From assembly GCA_934432675.1 (NCBI GenBank), contig CAKRYT010000007.1, positions 50,571 to 114,570 of the forward strand: 64,000 nucleotides of DNA, read 5' to 3'. Below the pieces are notes generated by a model. That model saw nothing but the letters and a program-made list of their open reading frames with translations. It had not been told where the DNA came from and did not search any database. Positions 44,315 through 52,981 of this stretch are shown here, in pieces (the first letter of the stretch is position 1; every line of letters starts with the position of its first letter). The position numbers and the translations under genes were made by a program. Origin of the DNA: an uncultured Eubacteriales bacterium. Lineage in GTDB: Bacteria > Bacillota > Clostridia > Oscillospirales > CAG-272.

Positions 44315-45856
44315 TTAAAAATCGATGATGGTCTCGACGATCGGTGCCGCCACCGCGGGCTCTGCCTGTGCACGGCGCAGTTTGATCCGGTAAATGACAC
44401 CGAGGAATTGGATCGAGATGAGCGGCGTCATGGCGACCATCGCCACCATGCCGAAGGCGTCCGTCAGGATGTTCCCGCCCCTCGCGGTCGTCACCCCCAT
44501 GCTGAGCGCAAGCAGGAAGGTCGCCGTCATCGGACCCGAGGCAACACCGCCGGAGTCGAACGCGATGGACGAAAAGACGTCGTCCGTGAAGAACGTGAGC
44601 AGGAGGGCGATCAGGTACCCGCCCGCGAGGAAGTACATGATGGAGATGCCCGTGAGTGCACGGAGCATCGCGATGCCGACCGAGATACCCACCCCGGCAC
44701 CGAGCGCGAAGGACAGTGCCTTTTTCGGGATGGCACCCGCCGTGACCTCCTCCACCTGGTGTTCGAGCACCTGTACGGCGGGCTCCGCCGCGACGATGAA
44801 GTAACCGATGACCACCCCGATCGGGATGAGGATAAAGGCGTAGGGTTTCGCCCCGAGGATCTCACCGATGCGGTAGCCTGCAGGCATGAAACCGACATTT
44901 GCCCCGGTGAGGAACAGCGTCAGCCCCGCGAGGGTGTAGAGCAAGCCGACGATGATTTTAATGGCGCGCTCCCGCGAGATCGGCTTGTGGATCCATTGAT
45001 ACAGGAAGAAGAGCACGGAGATGGGCGCGAGGGCTTTCAGCATTTCGAGCAGGTAGTCTAGAATTGCGGGGTGGTTAGGTGTCGAACGCAAATAGGCGAG
45101 GATCATCTCCTGCGAGTCGGCGAACTCCACCGGTGTCAGGTCGGTGAGTTCCCCGCCCTGCGTGCCGAAGATGAGCCCGAGGACGAGCACCGCCATGATC
45201 GGACCCACCGAGCACAGCGCGACGAAACCGAAACTGTCGTTCTTCCCCTCCTTATCGGAGCGGATGGACGAGATACCGACGCCGAGCGTCATGATGAACG
45301 GCACGGTCATGGGTCCCGTCGTCACCCCGCCGGAGTCAAAGGCGATGGCCCAAAAGGTGTTCGGGACGAAGAAAGAAAGCCCGAAGACGATGATATAAAA
45401 GACGAGGAGCAGGTACCGCAGGCGGATGCCGAACAGTACGCGCAGCATGGCGATGACGAGAAAAGCACCCACCCCGGCGGCGACCGAGAGGATCAGCGTC
45501 CAGGTACCGACGGACGGTACGTACTGGGCGAGCACCTGCAAATCGGGCTCCGAAATGGTGATGAGCGCGCCGATGCAGAAGGACATGAGGATGATGACGA
45601 TGAGTTTTTTGGACTTCGCCATCCCCGCGCCCATGTAGTCACCCATGGGGGTCATCGCCATCTCCGACCCGAGGGAGAACAGCCCGATCCCCACGACGAG
45701 CAGGAAACATCCCGCGAGGAAACCGAGAAAAACCCCCGAGGCGAGCGGCGTAACGGTGAAGCAGAGGATAAGGATGACGAGCGCGAGCGGCAGGACAGAG
45801 GTCAGTGCCTCGCGCATTTTTTCTTTGAGGACGGACATGGACGCGGTATGCTTCAT
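44315..45856 (-). CDS. DUF1538 membrane transporter-like protein
   Basis: A 513-residue integral membrane protein with about 12 helices. It is an internal duplication: AFDSGGVTTGPM in the first half (about residue 170) and AFDSGGVASGPM in the second (about 430) occupy equivalent helices, probably lining a transport path. This is the DUF1538 family, usually found beside P-II-like genes. The substrate is unknown. The start at 45856 follows AAAGGAG; the frame upstream is noise. The P-II-like gene follows after 12 bases. Confidence 0.85.
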   Translation of the reverse strand: MKHTASMSVLKEKMREALTSVLPLALVILILCFTVTPLASGVFLGFLAGCFLLVVGIGLFSLGSEMAMTPMGDYMGAGMAKSKKLIVIILMSFCIGALITISEPDLQVLAQYVPSVGTWTLILSVAAGVGAFLVIAMLRVLFGIRLRYLLLVFYIIVFGLSFFVPNTFWAIAFDSGGVTTGPMTVPFIMTLGVGISSIRSDKEGKNDSFGFVALCSVGPIMAVLVLGLIFGTQGGELTDLTPVEFADSQEMILAYLRSTPNHPAILDYLLEMLKALAPISVLFFLYQWIHKPISRERAIKIIVGLLYTLAGLTLFLTGANVGFMPAGYRIGEILGAKPYAFILIPIGVVIGYFIVAAEPAVQVLEHQVEEVTAGAIPKKALSFALGAGVGISVGIAMLRALTGISIMYFLAGGYLIALLLTFFTDDVFSSIAFDSGGVASGPMTATFLLALSMGVTTARGGNILTDAFGMVAMVAMTPLISIQFLGVIYRIKLRRAQAEPAVAAPIVETIIDF

Positions 45857-46330
45857 CGGCGGCTCCTTTGAGTGGAATTCGGAACGGTACGGAAGGTGAC
45901 GCGGGACGCGGTGAAAGACGCACCCCCCGACAGGTGCGGCAGGGGCCGCCCCTGCCCGTTTGGCGCGGTTGCCTCCGCGGACGCCGCAGTAAGCACCCCG
46001 GCAAAGCACCCCGGCAAAAGACTACGGGGGGAGCGAAGCGAGGATCGCACGCCGCGCGCGGCACCGACACGGTACCAAAAAGGAGTCTCGCCCGGCGATA
46101 ACGCCGCGTCGGGGCTCCTATGGCTTTCCTTACCTATTTTACTATATGGGGATGGAAAATGCAACCGTCAATTTTGGAAACTTTGTTCGGTTTTTGTCGA
46201 CCGTTCCGTTTCCGCTCGGGCGGCGGTGCGTTTTCGGAATCACGACGGTTCGGCGGCGTTCCGCCGCCGCCGTCACACAGCGATGTCCTTTTTCCCCGAC
46301 TCCCGCTTCACCGAGGTGCCTGAAAACACA
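45857..46330. other. Intergenic region before the DUF1538 gene
   Basis: No credible gene. On the minus strand an imperfect GC-rich hairpin with AGGAG/CTCCT ends followed by TTTTT (about 46081-46120) lies between a weak promoter-like stretch (46125-46165) and the gene. It could act as an attenuator or leader terminator, but support is thin. Confidence 0.4.
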
Positions 46331-46357
46331 AAGAGGAGCCGCATTTGCGGCTCCTCC
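46331..46357. terminator. Hairpin at the left edge of the AT-rich island
   Basis: GAGGAGCCGC, ATTT/loop, GCGGCTCCTC. An identical 24-base hairpin, in inverted surroundings, is found at 50382-50405 on the far side of the three-gene island. Confidence 0.75.
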
Positions 46358-46383
46358 CGGTAAAAATATATCAGACGATCTTC

Positions 46384-46430
46384 GTCGGCGTCGTCGCGCC
46401 GGGTTTCAGCATAAAGACCGTTTATCGGTG
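46384..46430 (-). pseudogene. Possible 3' remnant of a displaced native gene
   Basis: A GC-rich short frame on the minus strand (MLKPGATTPTKIV, stop) lies between the island genes and the left hairpin. Its codon use resembles the core genome, unlike the AT-rich genes directly upstream. It might be the tail of a gene whose body was replaced by the island, or chance. Confidence 0.25.
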
Positions 46431-46516
46431 TGCTTTTTAGTATGTGAGTGCTTTGACAAAATCCATATTTGTCTCATCAACAACAAAACTTTTGGCGGTT
46501 TTTGTTATGTAACCGT

Positions 46517-47326
46517 CTATAAAATGTCGTTTGATATCTTCGTCGTTATCCCAAATTTCAATGGGGATTTTTGTGTGTCCTTTTGATAGACTTGTTTCGT
46601 TTTTCCCGGCAAAAGACAAAAACAAAGTGTTTTGGAAATGGGGCATATCATGAAGCCCGGCATATCCTCCGTATTGATGTCAGTTTGGTTTTTAGAGACT
46701 GCATATACCAATGTTGAATAGGTATTGTGTAGTAGAAAGTGAATTTTTGACTTGTTTTCGATAATTACCGGATGGTAGTTCATTATGGTTTTAAGAACGG
46801 TCGTGTCATCATCGGTCGTTTCACGGATTAGTTTGTCGTAAAGAACTGTTCTTATATCGTCTATCCTTTCATTAAACATTTTTTTGATAGTATAATCTTT
46901 ATATTCCGGGTTTAACATTGCTTTATAATGGCTGCCAAATATCGATTTGAAATAACCTTCGAACTGGAGAGCCATTTCTCTTGTTCTTTCAAGATGGATG
47001 TCATTCCTTCGCCACATGATCACAAAAAAGCGGAAAAGCAAGTTATATTCGTCAGTGGAAAATAAAGCGCATGGTTGATTTGTATTGGCGGCTCCCGCAA
47101 TTCGTTGAAAAAGCCGAGCGACCTTTGATTCATATTCATTTGCTAAATATTGTTCTGTGTCGGGAGAATTGAAGTTTGGCAATGCATAAGCATCGTCAAT
47201 CTTCTCGGTAATAACCAGCCTCGTTTCTTTGTTATAAATCATTATCCTCTGTTTGCTTTTGCTTTTTGTTGGGCTAATTGCAAAGCCTCGCAAAATGAAT
47301 CTTGGAATTATATGATCTCTTGACAT
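46517..47326 (-). CDS. DUF4238-family protein, probably frameshifted at the C-terminus
   Basis: A 269-residue protein starting with DHIIPRFILRGFA, the hallmark His/Pro motif of DUF4238, with the strand-rich IMIYNKETRL after it and PGFMICPISKTLCFCLLPG near residue 235. After that point the sequence turns unlike the family. A different reading frame continues with IPIEIWDNDEDIKRHFIDGY and ends at 46437, resembling the expected C-terminus. A one-base slip near the GGGAAAAAC tract (about 46603-46612) would join them. DUF4238 proteins are of unknown function and are often found near defence genes. GGAGG precedes the ATG. GC content is low. Confidence 0.7.
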   Translation of the reverse strand: MSRDHIIPRFILRGFAISPTKSKSKQRIMIYNKETRLVITEKIDDAYALPNFNSPDTEQYLANEYESKVARLFQRIAGAANTNQPCALFSTDEYNLLFRFFVIMWRRNDIHLERTREMALQFEGYFKSIFGSHYKAMLNPEYKDYTIKKMFNERIDDIRTVLYDKLIRETTDDDTTVLKTIMNYHPVIIENKSKIHFLLHNTYSTLVYAVSKNQTDINTEDMPGFMICPISKTLCFCLLPGKTKQVYQKDTQKSPLKFGITTKISNDIL

Positions 47327-47359
47327 AAGCAGCCTCCATCGGAAAGAGTAACAAGCAAA

Positions 47360-48154
47360 TCAAATCACATTTACAGTACCGTATCCCGGTATAGCCGGTT
47401 TAATGATTGAGAATACGATGTAATCGGTTTCAAGCAATAAGTGATTGTCCTTATCATATTGTTTGAGAACAAAAGCATATTTCCCATACGCCAGGCCATT
47501 AACGGATTTGAAAAAATCTTCAGCCGGCACAGCGCACTTTTTAATCATAGACCAATCGGATGGTGCTTTTTCAGAGCCCGACTGACCACTGATCGTTGTG
47601 CTTTCTTTCGGCACAAACAGGTTGATCTCGGTATGGTCATATTCCTCACAGCATGGTTGAAAATAAATATTTACCAAGTCTGCACCGGTGGAGACTTTAA
47701 TCGAGGCTGTTGCCAGCAATGCGGCCTCTTTTTCCTGCTTCATTTTTGCATCGTATTTTTCTCTGTCCGCTTCGGTGTAGGTGATTTTAAGGATATAATC
47801 GTCCGCCAGATGATTTACAAAAGCGAACCGGACAGCTTCGATTCTGTCCTCAAAGTCAGCAGGGATTCGATAGTACCCATCTTCCCGAGGGATTTCTTTC
47901 CAAGTGTCATTTCGGCATACAAAGACTTTTTCAAACGGATTAAAACCATCCGATTTTGTATCGATGGTCAGGAGGTATTTGGTTTTATGAATATCTTCGT
48001 CCTGCGTTATTCGAAATGTATCGGATTCTCTATCAAAAACGCCGTACTGCTCCATACTTCCGTCGAGCGTATTGCTCGTGGGGGTGCAATGACAAAAAAC
48101 AAAGTTGCTTGCATACTCAATTCTATCCAATATGAATTTTTGATATTTATCCAT
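47360..48154 (-). CDS. Uncharacterised protein of the HTH-HEPN island
   Basis: A 264-residue soluble protein without a recognised domain. It is rich in charged and aromatic residues; the middle has a helical segment (EADREKYDAKMKQEKEAALLATASIKV) and the flanks look beta-rich (YLLTIDTKSDGFNPF, DYIVFSIIKPAIPGYGTVNVI). It lies 16 bases after the HTH-HEPN gene and 33 bases before the DUF4238 gene, so the three form one operon. GC content is well below the genome background. Possible partner or target protein of the HEPN protein; this is speculation. Confidence 0.65.
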   Translation of the reverse strand: MDKYQKFILDRIEYASNFVFCHCTPTSNTLDGSMEQYGVFDRESDTFRITQDEDIHKTKYLLTIDTKSDGFNPFEKVFVCRNDTWKEIPREDGYYRIPADFEDRIEAVRFAFVNHLADDYILKITYTEADREKYDAKMKQEKEAALLATASIKVSTGADLVNIYFQPCCEEYDHTEINLFVPKESTTISGQSGSEKAPSDWSMIKKCAVPAEDFFKSVNGLAYGKYAFVLKQYDKDNHLLLETDYIVFSIIKPAIPGYGTVNVI

Positions 48155-48170
48155 TGCTTTAACCTCTCCC

Positions 48171-50075
48171 TTACAGCGAACAAATATAGTCGATGCAATC
48201 TTTAATCTCGTCGTCGGACATGGGCTCCGTAATCTTTTCGGAATGAAGAATACTGTTGCGATTTCTTCTCAAATCCCGCAACATTGCCGGTGTAAACGGA
48301 TCGTATCCGTTGCCCTCGTCATCACTTTCGTTGAACTGCCGGAAAAAGCAATCCAGCATTTCGGAAAAAGTTCCTTCGTATCTGTAGTCGCATTTTAAAA
48401 CTGCTTCCATGCGAACGCACAATTTCACGATAACGATTTCTTTGTTTCCGTTGCTCAGTTCAGAATAAAAATAATCTTTTGTTAATTCGCCGACGATTTT
48501 TTCTTTGTCGAAGTTGTTTTCCAGTTCTTCTACAATGCACTTTCTTGCTTCACTTAGATAATCTGCAATCTCTTGAAGATCGGTTTGCCGACCGTCTGGA
48601 TAGATACTTTTTGGAATGGGTTTTCTCGTTGCGGAGCTGATCTCCGGATTGTTGATCTGAAGCTCTTTTATGCGGTAACAAGCCGGCTTTTCATCTATCC
48701 ATCCGGCAATACCCCTTTCGATTCCTTCCTTATCTTGAGAGAGGATTGCGTCCGCCAAACAACCGTTCCAAGTATTCTCTTTATAATCTACGGCATATTT
48801 GAAAAGTTCTTGCCAATTCTTTTTTTGGTAACAGCCGTACACCAATTCGAACGGATGAATAGGATAGTCGTATAACGCCTTTTTGAATGCCGCAAAATCC
48901 GTGATTTTTTTCAACTCTTTTATACTGATAATACCATTATGGATTGCGGCTTGAATCTGCGACTCCGTTTCAGAAATGGATTTGTCAAGTTTCAGTTTTG
49001 CTACTCTTATCTCGTCCGCGCTTGCAATATAACATTGCGATTTGGTAAAACTTTCGTACGAAGAACATCTGGTTTTCGCAAACTGTTGTACTTGAATATT
49101 GATCAGATTCAGTTCGTCAAGCATCTGAAAATCGTTCTTTTTCAGCGCTGCTTGAATAGTACTTTTTAAAATTCTGACAAGACCATGCCCCCGGTTGGGG
49201 TTATATTGATGAGCAATATAGAAATAATTAGAAATATAATTGCATTCATCACGATAAGAATTGTTTTTCGGTTCTATTGTCTCGTAAGCGATCGCATTGT
49301 TTTTCCGCGAAATCTCCAACAATCGGTGGAGAAACTTGTCATTGCCGTTTTTATACGCCTCGTCAATCAAATACGGAAACGCATGGTACCACACACATTT
49401 ACGTCCGTTTTGGTTGGAGAGCAATATGTCCAACGTTTCTTCGTTGATCTTTTTGCCTTTTGCAATCATAGCGAAAAAACTACGGGGAATTAAACAAGAA
49501 TATTTTGTTTCAGTATTCGCAAAAAACTCCGCATCTTCAATCGGCAACAATGATTTGATCTCGTGCTCGTTTTCAAAGGTAAATCTGCAGTTGTTGCCAA
49601 CCTTAAACACTTTACCTGATAGCAGATATAAGGAATTGGACAGCACTGAAAGGGTGATTGCATCCATCAGTTCAAATCGCACGATAAAATTCGGATTGCT
49701 CTTGCAAAGTTCGGTAAAAACTTTCAGGCTTTTATACTTCAGTATATAATCAATGATATTTTTTCCTTTTTCATCGGGTGGCAGATTTACAACTGCCTTT
49801 GCCAAACTGACATCGTCCGTTTTTGCGCACAGCTCGGCGTTTGACATGGTAACTACTTTTTCTTTTTGCAATTTTCCCGTCATAAGGTAATCGATGCTGA
49901 CATCGAATAGAGATGCCATAATGGGCAGCTGGGAGATTTCAGGGAGCCCCGCCTCGTTTTCCCATTTGCTTACGGTTTTGTCGCTGACATTGAGTTTTTC
50001 TGCCAGCTCTGCCTGTGTCCAGCCTTTTGATTTTCGCAGAGTCGCTATTGTTTTGCCGATGCTGTGTTTGTTCAT
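48171..50075 (-). CDS. HTH-HEPN fusion protein
   Basis: A 634-residue protein. Residues 1-65 form an XRE helix-turn-helix (IATLRKSKGWTQAELAEKLNVSDKTVSKWEN). About 480 mainly helical residues of unknown family follow. The last 150 residues resemble a HEPN domain: helices with LCVRMEAVLKCDYRYEG, then RNSILH, an R-x4-H motif (Arg606 to His611), which is the catalytic signature of HEPN RNases. It leads an AT-rich operon. A palindrome beside its promoter suggests self-repression. It may be a self-regulated RNase of a defence or toxin system; this is inference. Confidence 0.75.
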   Translation of the reverse strand: MNKHSIGKTIATLRKSKGWTQAELAEKLNVSDKTVSKWENEAGLPEISQLPIMASLFDVSIDYLMTGKLQKEKVVTMSNAELCAKTDDVSLAKAVVNLPPDEKGKNIIDYILKYKSLKVFTELCKSNPNFIVRFELMDAITLSVLSNSLYLLSGKVFKVGNNCRFTFENEHEIKSLLPIEDAEFFANTETKYSCLIPRSFFAMIAKGKKINEETLDILLSNQNGRKCVWYHAFPYLIDEAYKNGNDKFLHRLLEISRKNNAIAYETIEPKNNSYRDECNYISNYFYIAHQYNPNRGHGLVRILKSTIQAALKKNDFQMLDELNLINIQVQQFAKTRCSSYESFTKSQCYIASADEIRVAKLKLDKSISETESQIQAAIHNGIISIKELKKITDFAAFKKALYDYPIHPFELVYGCYQKKNWQELFKYAVDYKENTWNGCLADAILSQDKEGIERGIAGWIDEKPACYRIKELQINNPEISSATRKPIPKSIYPDGRQTDLQEIADYLSEARKCIVEELENNFDKEKIVGELTKDYFYSELSNGNKEIVIVKLCVRMEAVLKCDYRYEGTFSEMLDCFFRQFNESDDEGNGYDPFTPAMLRDLRRNRNSILHSEKITEPMSDDEIKDCIDYICSL

Positions 50076-50103
50076 GGTAATGCCTCCTTACCTTTCTGAT
50101 GTT

Positions 50104-50151
50104 ATTTTAACAGAACAATCGCAAAATGTAAACCTACGTGTAATCTACACG
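50104..50151 (-). promoter_or_regulatory. Promoter and operator of the HTH-HEPN operon
   Basis: On the minus strand TTTACA (50127-50132) and TAAAAT (50104-50109) are 17 bases apart. Immediately upstream lies a palindrome, CGTGTA-ATC-TACACG (50137-50151). A related TCTAC-N5-GTAGA site is at 50186-50200. Both suit a dimeric XRE-type repressor. Confidence 0.65.
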
Positions 50152-50381
50152 GAAAGTAGAAAAAGCCAAGTGTCGGAGCGCTGACTCTACGGTGAGTAGA
50201 ATCATGTACGATCTGCCGAAAGTCATTTAAAAAGCGCAACTACACAAAAGAGCGTCTAGCAGTTGGGCGTGCTCCGTCGGTAAACCTCATCAATTCCGTA
50301 AGCAAACCACAACCCTTTTCCCAAATTCTATTCGCCCCCGGAAAGCACAGAGAGGAGACACGATCGTCACGCGAAATAACA

Positions 50382-50407
50382 GCGAGGAGCCGCATTTGCG
50401 GCTCCTC
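50382..50407. terminator. Hairpin at the right edge of the AT-rich island
   Basis: GAGGAGCCGC and GCGGCTCCTC around ATTT, followed by TTTGC on the plus strand. It is identical in its 24-base core to the hairpin at 46331, and the two flank the horizontally acquired-looking genes. Confidence 0.75.
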
Positions 50408-50491
50408 TTTGCTATATAAGACCCTTGGCATAACGCGCCGGATCGGTTAATCGGCGTTCTTGAAAAAGATCGGCATTTTTGAAAAAGAGAT

Positions 50492-50529
50492 GCGGAGAGA
50501 AAACCCGTTTCAAAAAGTTTTCTCTCCGC
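50492..50529. repeat. Dispersed hairpin repeat, copy 5 (AT-rich variant)
   Basis: GCGGAGAGAAAAC and GTTTTCTCTCCGC enclose CCGTTTCAAAAA. It lies 27 bases after the stop codon of the Lys/Glu-rich protein gene on the minus strand and probably ends its transcript. Confidence 0.75.
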
Positions 50530-50556
50530 TTTCGTCCGCGGGCTTTCGCCCGGGCC

Positions 50557-51105
50557 TTACGCCTCGACGGTCTTCTTGCGTTTTTTCTTCGGCGTTTCGG
50601 CGACGGGCTCTTCGACTGCCGGCTCGGTCACCGGGACCTCGATCGGTGCAGTCTCTTCGGTCATCGCCTCGTCGGCGTTCTCCGCTTCGGCTTTCCGCTC
50701 CGCGCGACGCGCGCGGGCATCCTCCACCTTGGAGCGGACACCGTCTACGACGGTCTCGACTTTCCCCTTGACGGTTTCGGCACCCTCGGTCACTTTGACC
50801 TTCGCCTTACCGCTGAATTCCTTGATCTTCCCGCCTGCTTCGGTCGCCTTTTCCTTGGCGGTGGCGGCGAGGGACTTCGCCCCGGCAATCACTTTGCGGA
50901 TCCCGTCGGCGGGGACGACCACGTGGGCGTGGCCCGGCACGGTGGTGCCGTCTTCTTCCGTCTTCTTCGGGGTGACCTCGATGCGGTAGACCAGCGACTC
51001 GACGGTCACTTTCTTTTCACCGTCCGCCTCTTCGGTGGAGCCGGTTTTGTAGGGGACCAGCGCGGCGACGGCCGTCGCACCCAAAAGAAACTTAAACCAA
51101 TTCAT
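50557..51105 (-). CDS. Lys/Glu/Ala-rich protein with N-terminal hydrophobic segment
   Basis: A 182-residue protein of unknown function. A short N-terminal hydrophobic stretch (MNWFKFLLGATAVAALVPY) could anchor it. The middle is an amphipathic helical repeat region (AATAKEKATEAGGKIKEFSG, with further VTEGAETVKGKVETVVDGV), similar in character to stress-related helical proteins. The C-terminus is acidic and then strongly basic (KKKRKKTVEA). Such proteins are common near envelope genes in Clostridia, but no family name is justified. Confidence 0.6.
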   Translation of the reverse strand: MNWFKFLLGATAVAALVPYKTGSTEEADGEKKVTVESLVYRIEVTPKKTEEDGTTVPGHAHVVVPADGIRKVIAGAKSLAATAKEKATEAGGKIKEFSGKAKVKVTEGAETVKGKVETVVDGVRSKVEDARARRAERKAEAENADEAMTEETAPIEVPVTEPAVEEPVAETPKKKRKKTVEA

Positions 51106-51490
51106 AAAAATACTCCTTTCCAGTTCTGCTTACGGCAAAATATTCCTTGGTAGCAATATAGTACCACACGCGCGCGGAAAATGCAAGAGTGTGATGCCAT
51201 GTCATCAAAAAGTTACGATTTTCGGGCGACAGGGGCACAACGCCTCCCCCTCACACGGTCCTCTGGCACCCGTTGCCTGCCTTCTGATTGCTTTCTGCGT
51301 GACCGTTGCCTGCCTTTACGGTCTTCGGCGCACACGCGCCGTGCCTTTTCACCGCTCTCTTGTGTGCCCGTTGCGTGGGCTTTGTCTGCCCCGGGGGCTC
51401 CTCCGCGTGCTCCCGGCGGCGTTCGTCGCTCCCCGCGGTCCCGTTTGCTTTTACGCGCCACCCCTCTGCGTGTATAAAAGGTTTTCAGGG
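51106..51490. other. Intergenic region of 435 bases
   Basis: No credible gene. Pyrimidine-rich on the plus strand with loose repeats of GTTGCCTGCCTT / CGTTGCGTG. No promoter or RNA that I can support. Confidence 0.5.
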
Positions 51491-51497
51491 TGCGAAG

Positions 51498-51532
51498 GGG
51501 GCGGAGGCTTTCTTCCAAAAAGCCACCGCCCC
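51498..51532. repeat. Dispersed GC-rich hairpin repeat, copy 6
   Basis: GGGGCGGAGGCTTT and AAAGCCACCGCCCC pair with one mismatch around CTTCCAA. It lies just after the stop codon of the phosphopantetheinyl transferase gene on the minus strand and probably terminates it. Confidence 0.7.
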
Positions 51533-51541
51533 AAAAACGGT

Positions 51542-52189
51542 TTATTCCACGCCGTCCGTTACGACCAGTGCCAAGGCATATTCGGTACCGCGACCGTCAA
51601 GGAGTTGCCGTGTTTCCCGGCACGACGCCGTCGAGAGGATCGTTTCTGCTGCGGCAAAATCAAGGGCACCGCTCCCCGCCGCTTTGGTCGCCGCCTCGGT
51701 CAGGCACCAGAGCCGCGTAAAGACCCGCGGCCGCTCCTCGGGGGTTGCCCGACGGAGTTCCTCCAAAAACCCTGCCGAGAAAAAACGCTCCGCAAGGGCC
51801 CCGTACTTCTCTGCCCGCTTGCCCGTCGGCACCTCTTCCAGATCGATGCCGACCGCGGGGGCAACGCCCCCGGGCGCGCGCGCAAGCGCGGCGGCGGCGA
51901 GAAAGCCGCTGTGCGAGAACGAGAGCGCGAGGTCGCGCCGCCCCGCAAAGTACGGCTTGCCGAGGTCGGTGTAGGCAACGGTCAGGGTGCGGTAGGTCTC
52001 GCCTGCCTCCCGGAGGAGTTTGCGGAGAGCCACCTCCGCCGCGAGGCGACGTGCACGGTCGAGCGGGGAGCGCGGCGCGCGGATGCGCGCCGCACGGGAG
52101 AGCGGTAACGCCGATACCGCGAGCTCAAACTTCGCCGCGTCGAGGTAAGGTGTGACGTCTTCGGTCAGAAAACGAATATCGTTATTCAT
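51542..52189 (-). CDS. 4'-phosphopantetheinyl transferase superfamily protein
   Basis: A 215-residue Sfp-like enzyme. Characteristic stretches appear in order: GKPYFAGRRDLALSFSHSG (about 77-95, substrate-binding His), VGIDLEEV with the Mg-binding Asp near 115, and FTRLWCLTEAATKA near 160, the WxxKEA-type motif in a variant form with Thr and Ala. It transfers phosphopantetheine from CoA to a carrier protein of a polyketide, non-ribosomal or fatty acid system. No such system is in the window, so the partner lies elsewhere. It starts 3 bases after the stop codon of the membrane protein gene. Confidence 0.85.
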   Translation of the reverse strand: MNNDIRFLTEDVTPYLDAAKFELAVSALPLSRAARIRAPRSPLDRARRLAAEVALRKLLREAGETYRTLTVAYTDLGKPYFAGRRDLALSFSHSGFLAAAALARAPGGVAPAVGIDLEEVPTGKRAEKYGALAERFFSAGFLEELRRATPEERPRVFTRLWCLTEAATKAAGSGALDFAAAETILSTASCRETRQLLDGRGTEYALALVVTDGVE

Positions 52190-52192
52190 GGG

Positions 52193-52981
52193 TCATTTCG
52201 TGAGGAGTTTTAAGAGGGGGTTGAGGAAGTTCAGGAGGATAAACCACAAAAGCCCTGCCGCCGCCACGGAGTAGAGGAGCCCCATCACGTCGTCCGTCGA
52301 GAACTTTGCCGCGTGCTCCTCCACGTAGGCGCGACGATCCGCCGGGATATAAAAACGGGTCTCTTCGGTTGCGGCGATTTTCAGGCCCAGTCGCCGTTGC
52401 CGCCGCGCTTCCTCACGCCTTGCCCGCCTCTCCTCGGCATCTTCTCCGTGCGGGGCAGTCGGGTTTTCGGCGGTTTCGGTGGCGGCATCGGCCATCACCG
52501 CGGCGGACCCGTTTACATCCGCCCCGTCCGCGTCGGTTGCCGCAAGGCATGCCCCGGTGCCTTTTCCTGTGCTCCCGGTGCCGCTTTCCTCCTCGGTCGC
52601 CGCGTTACCACCTGCCCCCATGGCGGCGAACTGTGCCCTCACGCGGTCATACTCGTCGGAAGAGGCGTTACGGTAAAGAATACAGGTAGGGCTGTGCAGC
52701 AGATGCAGGAGCCACCGCGTGCGGAAGGAGCCCGGGGCATAGCCCGCCTCCGGGAGCGTCTTCCCCGCCTCGGCACTGTCGGCACCTGCCTCCGTGAGGC
52801 GGCGCAGGAACTTCGCCTCCATCGCGCGCAGCAGCGTGAAGACCCCCGCCGCGAGCACGACGCCGACGGCCATCGCCGTCAGAAGGAACGGGAGAAACGC
52901 ATAGAATCCCCCGCCGACATCGACCCGGAACAGGTCGGCAAAATACGAGGCGGTGAGGCATCCGCCCAATCGTTCGGTCAT
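52193..52981 (-). CDS. Membrane protein of unknown function
   Basis: A 262-residue protein with an N-terminal transmembrane helix (about 25-50, FLPFLLTAMAVGVVLAAGVFTLL), a long charged and Ala/Thr-rich middle, and a C-terminal hydrophobic pair (LLYSVAAAGLLWFILLNFLNPLL, about 235-257). The middle part has a basic helix (EERRARREEARRQRRLGLK). No domain is recognised. It is probably co-transcribed with the phosphopantetheinyl transferase gene, with 3 bases between. Located between parB and that gene. Confidence 0.65.
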   Translation of the reverse strand: MTERLGGCLTASYFADLFRVDVGGGFYAFLPFLLTAMAVGVVLAAGVFTLLRAMEAKFLRRLTEAGADSAEAGKTLPEAGYAPGSFRTRWLLHLLHSPTCILYRNASSDEYDRVRAQFAAMGAGGNAATEEESGTGSTGKGTGACLAATDADGADVNGSAAVMADAATETAENPTAPHGEDAEERRARREEARRQRRLGLKIAATEETRFYIPADRRAYVEEHAAKFSTDDVMGLLYSVAAAGLLWFILLNFLNPLLKLLTK

